The position numbers and the translations under genes are program-made. Positions 1-5,387 of a stretch of 13,418 nucleotides of DNA are shown here, in pieces. Source of the stretch: an uncultured Collinsella sp. (lineage in GTDB: Bacteria > Actinomycetota > Coriobacteriia > Coriobacteriales > Coriobacteriaceae); contig CABUQK010000057.1 of assembly GCA_902493615.1 (NCBI GenBank), forward strand, positions 1 to 13,418, given 5' to 3'. Below the pieces are notes generated by a model, which saw only the letters and a list, made by a program, of their open reading frames with translations, was not told the DNA's origin and searched no databases. Numbering within the stretch: position 1 is the first letter of the stretch; every line of letters starts with the position of its first letter.

Positions 1-22
1 GCAACTGAGGAGATGGGGCCGG

Positions 23-757
23 CTACTTGAGGCTGCCGGCGACGACGGAGCGGCCGAGGGCTGTCTCGAAGCGATCGGCCATAGCCGGGTCGCTGAGCGT
101 GTCGACTTGGTTGAGCATGATGCGGGCATTGCTGAGGTTCAGCATCCGCAGCTCGGCATTGAGCACCTGGGCGACGCGCTCGGGCGTGGCGATGTCGGTG
201 AGCTCGCAGCCGCAACGCTCGCAAAAGAGCTCGGGGCGGTGGACGGCTTCGTTGATGGGCTTGCCGAGCCCCAAGGCGCCGACGATCCAGACAACGTTTG
301 CCGTGGCGGCGGGAATTACCGGCTCCCAGGCGGCATGCGCTTTGAGCGGGAGTCGCTTGCTGCCATCTGCCTCGGCCAACACGTAGTCAAAGCGCTGCGC
401 CAGCTCGTTGAGCGGCTCGGCGGGGGCGGAGAGCTTGCCTGTCTCCGGGTCCAAAACACCCGCCTGGCAGATACTTCCGCGGCTCATGCCAGCGCATGCC
501 TCGCAAGTGCAGCCAGGAACATGCAGAGCTCCCGGCTTCCAAGGCGCGGCGCCCAGGCGACGGCTCGACCCGTCCCATGGCACGCCGGCGACGGGAAACA
601 TGTGCGTGGTGGTACAGAGGAGCACGCGGCCGCCGGCGCGCATAAGCTCAAGGCCGAGCGTCTTTAGTAGGGTCGACTTGCCGCCACTGCCGATAATTGC
701 GGTAATGCCCGGCTCGATCTTGAGCGTGGAGGCAAGGTTTCCGCTCGTCGTTTCCAT
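23..757 (-). CDS. yqeC: YqeC-family selenium-dependent hydroxylase accessory protein
   Basis: Protein of 244 aa with a glycine-rich P-loop at residues 23-29 (GSGGKST), a TTTHMF stretch at 49-54 and the family signature ADGSKRLPLKAH from residue 130 followed by EPVIP. A region reading VGALGLGKPINEAVHRPELF lies at 159-178. These match YqeC, a putative NTP-binding protein found with YqeB and SelD in genomes with selenium-dependent molybdenum hydroxylases; its biochemical role is not established. The ATG is preceded on its own strand by a weak Shine-Dalgarno (GGCGGTG). The gene diverges from yqeB across 102 bp, which suits shared control. Odd: seven cysteines cluster as C83-x-C85-x2-C88, C97 and C179-x2-C182-x-C184, possibly a metal site. 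The 22 bases beyond its stop, at the window edge, show nothing. Family call is fairly sure; function is inferred. Confidence 0.87.
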   Translation of the reverse strand: METTSGNLASTLKIEPGITAIIGSGGKSTLLKTLGLELMRAGGRVLLCTTTHMFPVAGVPWDGSSRRLGAAPWKPGALHVPGCTCEACAGMSRGSICQAGVLDPETGKLSAPAEPLNELAQRFDYVLAEADGSKRLPLKAHAAWEPVIPAATANVVWIVGALGLGKPINEAVHRPELFCERCGCELTDIATPERVAQVLNAELRMLNLSNARIMLNQVDTLSDPAMADRFETALGRSVVAGSLK

Positions 758-859
758 CTGTTCACCGCCGTATAATACTGTGATAATAAATAATCATCAG
801 AGTAGCGGTCGAACCGCTTTTGCTCTGCTCAAACCGTAGCACAGGGAGGTGCCCCGGGA
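758..859. promoter_or_regulatory. Divergent yqeC/yqeB promoter region
   Basis: This 102-bp AT-rich gap separates two divergent starts. On the plus strand a perfect TATAAT lies at 771-776, but the bases 17 nt upstream (TCGTTT) are a poor -35. On the minus strand, TTCGAC-like and TTATTA-like hexamers are possible for yqeC. A plus-strand start near 783 would give yqeB a leader of about 77 nt that includes the inverted repeat at 804-818. The yqeB ribosome binding site AGGGAGGT is at 843-850. The AT-richness and the TATAAT are seen directly; promoter activity is inferred. Confidence 0.45.
804..818. promoter_or_regulatory. Inverted repeat in divergent region (operator or small attenuator)
   Basis: AGCGGT-CGA-ACCGCT is a perfect 6-bp inverted repeat with a 3-nt spacer, followed by TTTTGCTCT. 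It sits between the putative plus-strand start and the yqeB ribosome binding site. As DNA it could be an operator read from either side. As RNA it would be a short hairpin with a weak U tract. The sequence does not decide between these. Confidence 0.35.
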
Positions 860-1654
860 ATGCTCGTTTATATTCGCGGTGCCGGCGATATCGCCACGGG
901 CGTCGCCGCTCGCTTGGTGCGCGCTGGCGTGTCGGTCGTTATGGCCGATATCGCGGTTCCCACGTGCATCCGCCGCACAATCAGTTTTTGCGAGGCCATT
1001 CGCCTGGGCGAGGTCCAGGTCGAGGGCATTCGCGCCCGCTTGGCGCAGACGCCGGCAGAGGCGCTCGAGATTACCCAAGCGGGAGACGTCGCCGTTGTGG
1101 TGGACCCCCAGGCCAAGATGCTCGGCGAGCTGAAACCCGCTGCCGTGGTCGACGCGATTCTGGCTAAGCGCAACTTGGGCACCACGCGCGATATGGCTCC
1201 TGTCGTCATCGCCGTGGGGCCGGGCTTTACCGCGCCGGTCGATTGCGACGCCGTGGTCGAGACCATGCGCGGGCATTTTCTGGGCCGCGTCATCACCCAG
1301 GGTTCGTCCCAGCCCAACACGGGCGTGCCAGGCATTATCGCCGGCTATGGCAAAGAGCGCGTTATTCACAGCCCCGCCGCCGGCGTGTTTCGGTCCGACC
1401 GCGCAATCGGCGACATCGTGAGTGCCGGAAACGTGATTGGCTTCGCGGGCGATACGCCCATGTGCACGCAGATCGATGGCTGTCTGCGCGGACTTTTGGC
1501 GAACGGCGTGCAGGTGACTGAGGGCTTTAAATGCGCCGATGTCGATCCGCGCGGCGATGCCAGCTATATCAACTACATTTCGGACAAGGCGACGTCGGTC
1601 GGCGGCGGTGTGCTCGAGGCACTCGCCATGCTCATCGGTGTATTCCAGGGATAG
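860..1654 (+). CDS. yqeB: YqeB/EF2563-family selenium-dependent molybdenum hydroxylase system protein
   Basis: Protein of 264 aa that opens with a Rossmann-like motif RGAGDIATG at residues 6-14. It continues with AKMLGELKPAAVVDAILAKR, VIAVGPGF, a GIIAGYGKERV segment and a C-terminal GCLRGLLANGVQVTEGFK stretch. This layout is that of the YqeB family, which co-occurs with orphan SelD and with molybdenum hydroxylases thought to carry a labile selenium ligand. It is expected to act in the cytosol in cofactor maturation; the exact step is unknown. The ATG is supported by AGGGAGGT 9 nt upstream. The stop is 9 nt before xdhC, so the two are surely co-transcribed. No in-frame TGA suggests selenocysteine. 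Length and motifs look complete. Confidence 0.88.
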   Translation: MLVYIRGAGDIATGVAARLVRAGVSVVMADIAVPTCIRRTISFCEAIRLGEVQVEGIRARLAQTPAEALEITQAGDVAVVVDPQAKMLGELKPAAVVDAILAKRNLGTTRDMAPVVIAVGPGFTAPVDCDAVVETMRGHFLGRVITQGSSQPNTGVPGIIAGYGKERVIHSPAAGVFRSDRAIGDIVSAGNVIGFAGDTPMCTQIDGCLRGLLANGVQVTEGFKCADVDPRGDASYINYISDKATSVGGGVLEALAMLIGVFQG

Positions 1655-1663
1655 GAAATTGCA

Positions 1664-2707
1664 ATGGAAAAGCTCGATGTGGTGAATGCTGCGCTTGCCG
1701 CCCTGCGTGCTGGCGAGACGTGCGAGCTCGTGGTCGTGGCCGGCACGGCGGGGTCGTCGCCGCGCGGCGTGGGCGCATGGATGACTGTCTTTGCCGACGG
1801 TGGCCAGGCGGGCACTATCGGCGGCGGCAAGATTGAGCTCTTTGCGCTGGATGAGGCGCGCGAACTCCTGAGCGCGGGACAGTCGCGTCTGGTCCGCTAC
1901 ACCATGGGCGGCGAGAACTCCGATACCGGCATGATCTGCGGCGGAGCCATCTGCCTGTGCTATCTGCACCTGGACGCGACCAAGGTACCGTTGCTCCAGT
2001 CGGTTGCCGACGTCTTGGCCTATCGGCGCATCGGCGACTTCGTCATCGACTTTGAACCGTTTATCGCGAGCGCGCTCGAGGGCGATGTGGCCGAGTACCA
2101 TGGCGAGGCATCGCGCCATACCATTGCGGGCTGCCCCGGGCTTTCACTGGTGGAGGAGGGGAGTAACGTCACCTACACTAACGCCGCCTCCGAGATTCCC
2201 GCGGCGCACGTCGAGACGCTCTGCCCCGAGGGCCTGACCTACATCTTTGGCTGCGGACACGTGGGCGCCGCGACGGCGCGCGTGCTCACGGCGGCGGGCT
2301 TTGCCGTCGTGGCGTGCGACGACCGCCCCGGCACGCTGACGCCCGAATGGGTGCCCGGTGTCTACGATCGTCGCCTGGTCGATTACAAGAACCTGAGCGA
2401 GCTGTGTCCCATCGGTCCGCGCGACTTGGTGGTCGTCGCCACGGCGGGTCACAAGTCCGATATCGACGTGGTGATTCAGGCCATGCGTGCCAAGCCTGCC
2501 TACCTGGGCTGTCTGGGTTCGCGCCGCAAGACGGCCTTTGTGCGCGCCCGCCTGGAGCAGGAAGGCTTTACGCAGGACCAGATCGACGAGCTGCACCTTC
2601 CGATCGGCGTTGCCATCGAGGCCGAGGACCCCGAGGAGATCGCCATCTCCATCGCCGCCGAGATGATCCACCTGCGCCGCACCAAACTCGTCCCCCGCAA
2701 GCGCTAA
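1664..2707 (+). CDS. xdhC: XdhC/CoxI-family molybdenum hydroxylase maturation factor
   Basis: Protein of 347 aa with both XdhC domains. The N-terminal domain has GSSPR at residues 30-34 and GTIGGGKIE at 50-58. The C-terminal Rossmann domain has GCGHVG at 196-201, a following CDDRPG, then VATAGHKSD, LGCLGSRRK and LPIGVAIEAEDPEEIAISIAAEMI. XdhC proteins bind molybdenum cofactor, promote its sulfuration and insert it into xanthine dehydrogenase-type enzymes. Beside yqeB and yqeC it probably serves a selenium-dependent hydroxylase, although no hydroxylase subunit is in view. It starts 9 nt after yqeB, with GGA from the yqeB stop region as a weak ribosome binding site. A large stem-loop at 2726-2790 follows the stop. 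The gene is intact; the family call is strong and the target enzyme is inferred. Confidence 0.88.
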   Translation: MEKLDVVNAALAALRAGETCELVVVAGTAGSSPRGVGAWMTVFADGGQAGTIGGGKIELFALDEARELLSAGQSRLVRYTMGGENSDTGMICGGAICLCYLHLDATKVPLLQSVADVLAYRRIGDFVIDFEPFIASALEGDVAEYHGEASRHTIAGCPGLSLVEEGSNVTYTNAASEIPAAHVETLCPEGLTYIFGCGHVGAATARVLTAAGFAVVACDDRPGTLTPEWVPGVYDRRLVDYKNLSELCPIGPRDLVVVATAGHKSDIDVVIQAMRAKPAYLGCLGSRRKTAFVRARLEQEGFTQDQIDELHLPIGVAIEAEDPEEIAISIAAEMIHLRRTKLVPRKR

Positions 2708-2725
2708 TCGCATCCCCACCAATAA

Positions 2726-2790
2726 GTTGCGGTGAAATACGGATTGTTTAAGCCTGTTAGGCCGCCAAACAGTCCCTATTTCACCGCAAC
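2726..2790. repeat. 65-nt near-perfect stem-loop after xdhC (palindromic element or terminator)
   Basis: GTTGCGGTGAAATA (2726-2739) is exactly complementary to TATTTCACCGCAAC (2777-2790). After a C/C mismatch, GGATTGTTT (2741-2749) pairs with AAACAGTCC (2767-2775) through one G-T wobble. A small GCCT-GTT-AGGC hairpin (2752-2762) lies in the loop. That gives about 23 pairs in the main stem. A T5 run (2794-2798) follows three bases later, so it could end xdhC transcription. The length and perfection also resemble a mobile palindromic repeat. It could equally be both. Confidence 0.75.
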
Positions 2791-2852
2791 AGCTTTTTGG
2801 GACCCATTTGTGCGGGGGAGTTGTGGAGTTGTGCAGGCAGACGAGGTTTTTC

Positions 2853-2881
2853 TGGAAATACACTCCCGATGCGCGTATAGT
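2853..2881 (+). promoter_or_regulatory. Candidate promoter for the rplE operon
   Basis: A good -10 hexamer TATAGT lies at 2876-2881 inside a 311-bp spacer, with a weak -35 (TGGAAA, 2853-2858) at 17-bp spacing. Start of transcription would be near 2888, giving a leader of about 130 nt. A promoter is needed here because rplE has no ribosomal gene upstream and a probable terminator precedes it. Just upstream, GAGTTGTG is repeated in tandem (2818-2833). Only the hexamers are seen; activity is inferred. Confidence 0.45.
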
Positions 2882-2958
2882 ACCGATTGTTTTGTCGGCT
2901 CCTGCTGTGTCGAGTCCAAACCGCAAAATGCCATGAGCGGCGCGGATGCAGCCAGGAG

Positions 2959-2993
2959 GCACGAGGACAACCCATCGTGGCCACGCCCCGTGC
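2959..2993 (+). promoter_or_regulatory. Hairpin in the rplE leader
   Basis: GCACGAGG (2959-2966) can pair with CCCCGTGC (2986-2993) with one A/C mismatch, and the loop holds the 8-bp palindrome GTGGCCAC (2977-2984). It ends 13 nt before the rplE Shine-Dalgarno (AAGGAG, 3007-3012). Position in a ribosomal-protein leader makes autogenous control conceivable, but I recognise no known protein-binding motif. Confidence 0.3.
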
Positions 2994-3018
2994 TTAAAAC
3001 CCCAAGAAGGAGTGAACA

Positions 3019-3576
3019 ATGGCAGAAGAGAAGTATGTGCCGCGTCTGAAGACCAAGTACAACAACGAGGTCAAGCAGCAGCTTCAGGACAAGTTCCAGT
3101 ACGAGAACGTCATGATGATCCCCAAGTTTGAGAAGATTGTCGTGAACATGGGTGTCGGCGAGGCCGCTACCGATTCCAAGGCCATCGACGGTGCCGTGCG
3201 CGACCTGCGCGCCATCACCGGCCAGCAGCCGATGATCACCCGTGCCCGCAAGTCCATCGCTACCTTCCGCCTGCGCGCTGGTATGCCGATCGGCTGCAAG
3301 GTTACCCTGCGTGGCGACCGTATGTGGGAGTTCTTCGATCGTCTGACCTCCGTCGCGATCCCCCGTATCCGCGACTTCCGCGGCATCTCCGCCAAGAGCT
3401 TCGACGGCCGTGGTAACTTCTCCATGGGCGTCACCGAGCAGCTCATCTTCCCCGAGATCGACTTCGACTCCGTCGATCACCAGCGCGGTATGGACATCAC
3501 TTTCGTGACCACCGCCAATACCGATGAGGAGGCCAAGGCCCTTCTGGACGCCTTCGGTTTCCCGTTCAAGAAATAG
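3019..3576 (+). CDS. rplE: 50S ribosomal protein L5
   Basis: Protein of 185 aa, the usual L5 length. The N-terminal part carries MMIPKFEKIVVNMGVGEA, followed by TGQQPMITRARKSIATFRLR, IRDFRGIS and the C-terminal GMDITFVTTANTDEEAKALL. L5 binds 5S rRNA and sits in the central protuberance of the large subunit, contacting P-site tRNA. The ATG has AAGGAG (3007-3012) 6 nt upstream. It is the first ribosomal gene on this strand in the window; normally rplN and rplX come directly before it, but here xdhC and a 311-bp spacer do. A 79-nt gap with a strong hairpin separates it from rpsN. The product looks complete and ordinary; only its context is unusual. Confidence 0.98.
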   Translation: MAEEKYVPRLKTKYNNEVKQQLQDKFQYENVMMIPKFEKIVVNMGVGEAATDSKAIDGAVRDLRAITGQQPMITRARKSIATFRLRAGMPIGCKVTLRGDRMWEFFDRLTSVAIPRIRDFRGISAKSFDGRGNFSMGVTEQLIFPEIDFDSVDHQRGMDITFVTTANTDEEAKALLDAFGFPFKK

Positions 3577-3591
3577 GTTCACCTGCCCTAT

Positions 3592-3621
3592 AAGCGCCGT
3601 TCCCACAAGGGGGCGGCGCTT
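3592..3621 (+). promoter_or_regulatory. Strong rplE-rpsN intergenic hairpin
   Basis: A 13-bp stem pairs 3592-3604 with 3609-3621 around an ACAA loop (3605-3608). Eight pairs at the base are Watson-Crick (AAGCGCCG with CGGCGCTT), then two U-G wobbles, then CCC with GGG. No U tract follows, so it is not a standard intrinsic terminator. It lies 22 nt upstream of the rpsN ribosome binding site (AGGAGG, 3644-3649). RNA processing, 3'-end protection of rplE mRNA or ribosomal-protein binding are possible roles. Confidence 0.6.
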
Positions 3622-3655
3622 GGGGCGAACAATACTCTATGTGAGGAGGATATAA

Positions 3656-3841
3656 GTGGCTAAGACATCGATGATCGTCAAGTGCAATCGCAAGCAGAAG
3701 TTCTCTACTCGTGAGTACACGCGCTGCCAGCGCTGCGGCCGTCCGCACTCTGTGTACCGCAAGTTCGGCCTGTGCCGTGTCTGCTTCCGCGAGCTTGCAC
3801 TCAAGGGCGAGCTTCCCGGCGTTAAGAAGGCCAGCTGGTAA
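3656..3841 (+). CDS. rpsN: 30S ribosomal protein S14, zinc-ribbon type
   Basis: Protein of 61 aa, the short zinc-binding form of S14 (also called type Z or rpsZ) rather than the 101-aa zinc-free form. Four cysteines sit as C24-x2-C27-x12-C40-x2-C43, and the conserved GRPHSVYRKFGLCRVCFRE segment surrounds them. S14 assembles late into the 30S head near S3, S10 and S19. Translation starts at GTG, with AGGAGG (3644-3649) 6 nt upstream. The reading frame ends SW, typical of this family. Zinc-free paralogues are often induced when zinc is low; none is in the window. A hairpin covers the stop codon. Confidence 0.97.
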   Translation: MAKTSMIVKCNRKQKFSTREYTRCQRCGRPHSVYRKFGLCRVCFRELALKGELPGVKKASW

Positions 3842-3853
3842 GTCACTACCAGC
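3834..3853 (+). promoter_or_regulatory. Hairpin across the rpsN stop codon
   Basis: GCTGGTA (3834-3840) is exactly complementary to TACCAGC (3847-3853), with a 6-nt loop. The 5' arm holds the last codons of rpsN and two bases of its TAA stop. No T tract follows. A terminating ribosome would melt it, so it could report on rpsN translation or mark a processing point. Confidence 0.4.
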
Positions 3854-3896
3854 GTTTCAAGCATCAGTTTGGAACAGGGAAAACGCGCTAAAAAGG

Positions 3897-3919
3897 CTTT
3901 GCCGTTAAGGGCGGCGAAG
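3897..3919 (+). promoter_or_regulatory. Hairpin upstream of rpsH
   Basis: CTTTGCCG (3897-3904) pairs with CGGCGAAG (3912-3919) through seven Watson-Crick pairs and one U-G wobble, around a 7-nt loop. It lies in the 119-nt rpsN-rpsH gap, about 28 nt before the rpsH Shine-Dalgarno. S8 is the regulator of the spc operon in E. coli, so a leader structure before its gene invites comparison. I do not see a clear match to the known S8 site. Confidence 0.4.
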
Positions 3920-3960
3920 AACCAAGAGCACGTGTTCATCAAGAACGAAGGAGAATCTGT

Positions 3961-4359
3961 ATGAACCTTACAGACCCGATCGCAGATATGCTTACGCGCA
4001 TCCGTAACGCTAACTCTGTGAACAAGGCCACGGTCTCCATGCCGAGCAGCAAGAAGCTCGTCGAGATCGCTCGTGTTCTGCACGAGGAGGGCTACATCGA
4101 GGGCTACGATGTCGAGGACACCGTTCCCCAGAAGACTCTGCACATCACGCTTAAGTATGGTCCCAAGAAGGCTAAGGTCATCAACGGCATCCGCCGCATT
4201 TCCAAGCCGGGCCTGCGTAAGTACACCGGCGTTGCCGACATGCCCCGCGTCCGCGGTGGCCTTGGTACCGCCATTATTTCCACCAGCCATGGCGTCATGA
4301 CCGACCGCGATGCTCGCAAGCACAACGTCGGCGGCGAGATCATCGCTTACGTCTGGTAA
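3961..4359 (+). CDS. rpsH: 30S ribosomal protein S8
   Basis: Protein of 132 aa, normal for S8. It begins NLTDPIADMLTRIRNAN, as nearly all bacterial S8 proteins do, and ends with the rRNA-binding STSHGVMTDRDARKHNVGGEIIAYVW block. S8 is a primary 16S rRNA binder that organises the central domain of the 30S subunit, and in E. coli it also represses spc-operon translation by binding the mRNA. AAGGAG (3948-3953) lies 7 nt before the ATG. The upstream gap of 119 nt is long for this operon and contains two hairpins, while rplF follows after 33 nt. Nothing in the coding region is unusual. Confidence 0.98.
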   Translation: MNLTDPIADMLTRIRNANSVNKATVSMPSSKKLVEIARVLHEEGYIEGYDVEDTVPQKTLHITLKYGPKKAKVINGIRRISKPGLRKYTGVADMPRVRGGLGTAIISTSHGVMTDRDARKHNVGGEIIAYVW

Positions 4360-4392
4360 TTCGCTCGGTAGGTAGAAGGAAAGGAGATCACC

Positions 4393-4929
4393 GTGTCTCG
4401 TATCGGTAATAAGCCTGTCCAGATTCCCGCCGGAGTCGAAGTGGCAGTCAACGGCAACAACGTTGTCGTCAAGGGCCCCAAGGGCCAGCTCGAGCTCGAT
4501 GTCTTTGAGAAGCTCGCTATCAACGTCGAGGACAACGTCCTCACCGTTTCCCGTCCCGACGACGAGCGTGAGACCCGTGCCCGCCACGGCCTCACCCGCG
4601 CCCTCATCCACAACATGGTTGTTGGCGTTTCCGAGGGCTTCGAGAAGAAGCTCGAGCTCGCCGGCGTCGGTTACCGCGTGCAGCAGAAGGGCAAGAACCT
4701 CGAGTTCTCCCTGGGCTTCTCGCACCCCGTGATCGTCGAGGCTCCCGAGGGCATCACCTTCGAGGTTCCCGACAACACCCACGTGAACGTCAAGGGTATC
4801 AACAAGCAGCAGGTCGGTCAGATCGCCGCTGAGATCCGCGGCCATCGTCCTCCCGAGCCTTACAAGGGCAAGGGTATCCACTACGTTGGCGAGCACATCC
4901 GCCGCAAGCTGGGTAAGGCCGCCAAGTAG
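4393..4929 (+). CDS. rplF: 50S ribosomal protein L6
   Basis: Protein of 178 aa made of the two related alpha/beta domains of L6. It opens SRIGNKPVQIPAGVEV and ends with the conserved EPYKGKGIHYVGEHIRRKLGKAAK tail that contacts 23S rRNA near the sarcin-ricin loop and the L7/L12 stalk base. Translation starts at GTG, with AAGGAGAT at 4381-4388; no in-frame ATG nearby fits the family N-terminus. It follows rpsH by 33 nt and precedes rplR by 75 nt, a gap that holds a perfect 8-bp hairpin. The gene appears complete. Confidence 0.98.
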   Translation: MSRIGNKPVQIPAGVEVAVNGNNVVVKGPKGQLELDVFEKLAINVEDNVLTVSRPDDERETRARHGLTRALIHNMVVGVSEGFEKKLELAGVGYRVQQKGKNLEFSLGFSHPVIVEAPEGITFEVPDNTHVNVKGINKQQVGQIAAEIRGHRPPEPYKGKGIHYVGEHIRRKLGKAAK

Positions 4930-4954
4930 TCGTAACCGACTCACTCGCATAAGA

Positions 4955-4976
4955 CCAGCACCCCGTCAGGTGCTGG
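4955..4976 (+). promoter_or_regulatory. rplF-rplR intergenic hairpin
   Basis: CCAGCACC (4955-4962) and GGTGCTGG (4969-4976) form a perfect 8-bp stem with a 6-nt CCGTCA loop. A T5 run occurs at 4988-4992, but 11 nt beyond the stem and fused to the rplR ribosome binding site. It is therefore too distant to be a classic terminator. It may tune the step-down in expression between rplF and rplR or serve as a cleavage site. Confidence 0.5.
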
Positions 4977-5004
4977 CAAGATCAACCTTTTTAGGAGTTT
5001 ACGT

Positions 5005-5373
5005 ATGAACAAGCATAAGGCGAAGCTGGAAGGCCTCAAGCGTCGTCAGCGTCGTGTTCGCGGCAAGGTCTCGGGTACCTCCGAGCGTCCGCGTCTTCGC
5101 GTGACCCGTACTAACGCCAACATCTATGCCCAGATCATCGACGACAGCAAGGGCTCCAGCCTGACGCTCGTCTCTGCCTCGACCCTCGAGGCCGAGTTCA
5201 AGGGCACCCACACCTCGAACAAGGAGGCTGCGGAGAAGGTCGGTCAGCTCGTTGGCAAGCGCGCCATCGAGGCCGGCATCACCAAGGTCGCCTTCGATCG
5301 CGGTGGCCGTATCTACCATGGCCGCGTCAAGGCCCTCGCCGACGGTGCTCGTGCCGCCGGTCTCGAGTTCTAG
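5005..5373 (+). CDS. rplR: 50S ribosomal protein L18
   Basis: Protein of 122 aa. The basic N-terminus (KHKAKLEGLKRRQRRVRGKVSGTSERPRLRV) is followed by NIYAQIIDDSKG, the KEAAEKVGQLVGKRAIEAGI helix and the closing FDRGGRIYHGRVKALADGARAAGLEF. This is the standard L18 layout; L18 binds 5S rRNA together with L5 in the central protuberance. The ATG has AGGAG at 4993-4997. Its stop TAG is part of the TAGGAGG Shine-Dalgarno of rpsE, so the two genes are tightly linked in translation. No anomalies were seen. Confidence 0.98.
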   Translation: MNKHKAKLEGLKRRQRRVRGKVSGTSERPRLRVTRTNANIYAQIIDDSKGSSLTLVSASTLEAEFKGTHTSNKEAAEKVGQLVGKRAIEAGITKVAFDRGGRIYHGRVKALADGARAAGLEF

Positions 5374-5387
5374 GAGGTATGTAGCAC

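Noticed and set aside
797..2119. Long minus-strand ORF of 440 codons opposite yqeB and xdhC
   Set aside because: It is antisense to two well-recognised genes, its composition (His, Asp, Arg rich) is that of a mirrored high-GC frame, and no known motif or ribosome binding site is apparent.
2708..3018. Hidden rplX (L24) or rplN in the spacer before rplE
   Set aside because: No frame shows L24 or L14 motifs, and the space is filled by a palindrome and leader sequence.
2933..3049. Possible leader peptide starting at ATG 2933 and overlapping the rplE start
   Set aside because: No ribosome binding site stands before it, it has no regulatory codon run, and it extends into rplE in the wrong frame.
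3637..4950. Minus-strand ORF of 437 codons opposite rpsN, rpsH and rplF
   Set aside because: It lies opposite three certain ribosomal genes, is a Leu/Val/Asp-rich mirror frame and has no family resemblance.
5379..5384. ATG-TAG start-stop pair just after the rpsE Shine-Dalgarno
   Set aside because: It lies 1 nt from the AGGAGG, too close for initiation, while the real ATG at 5388 is at a normal 10 nt.
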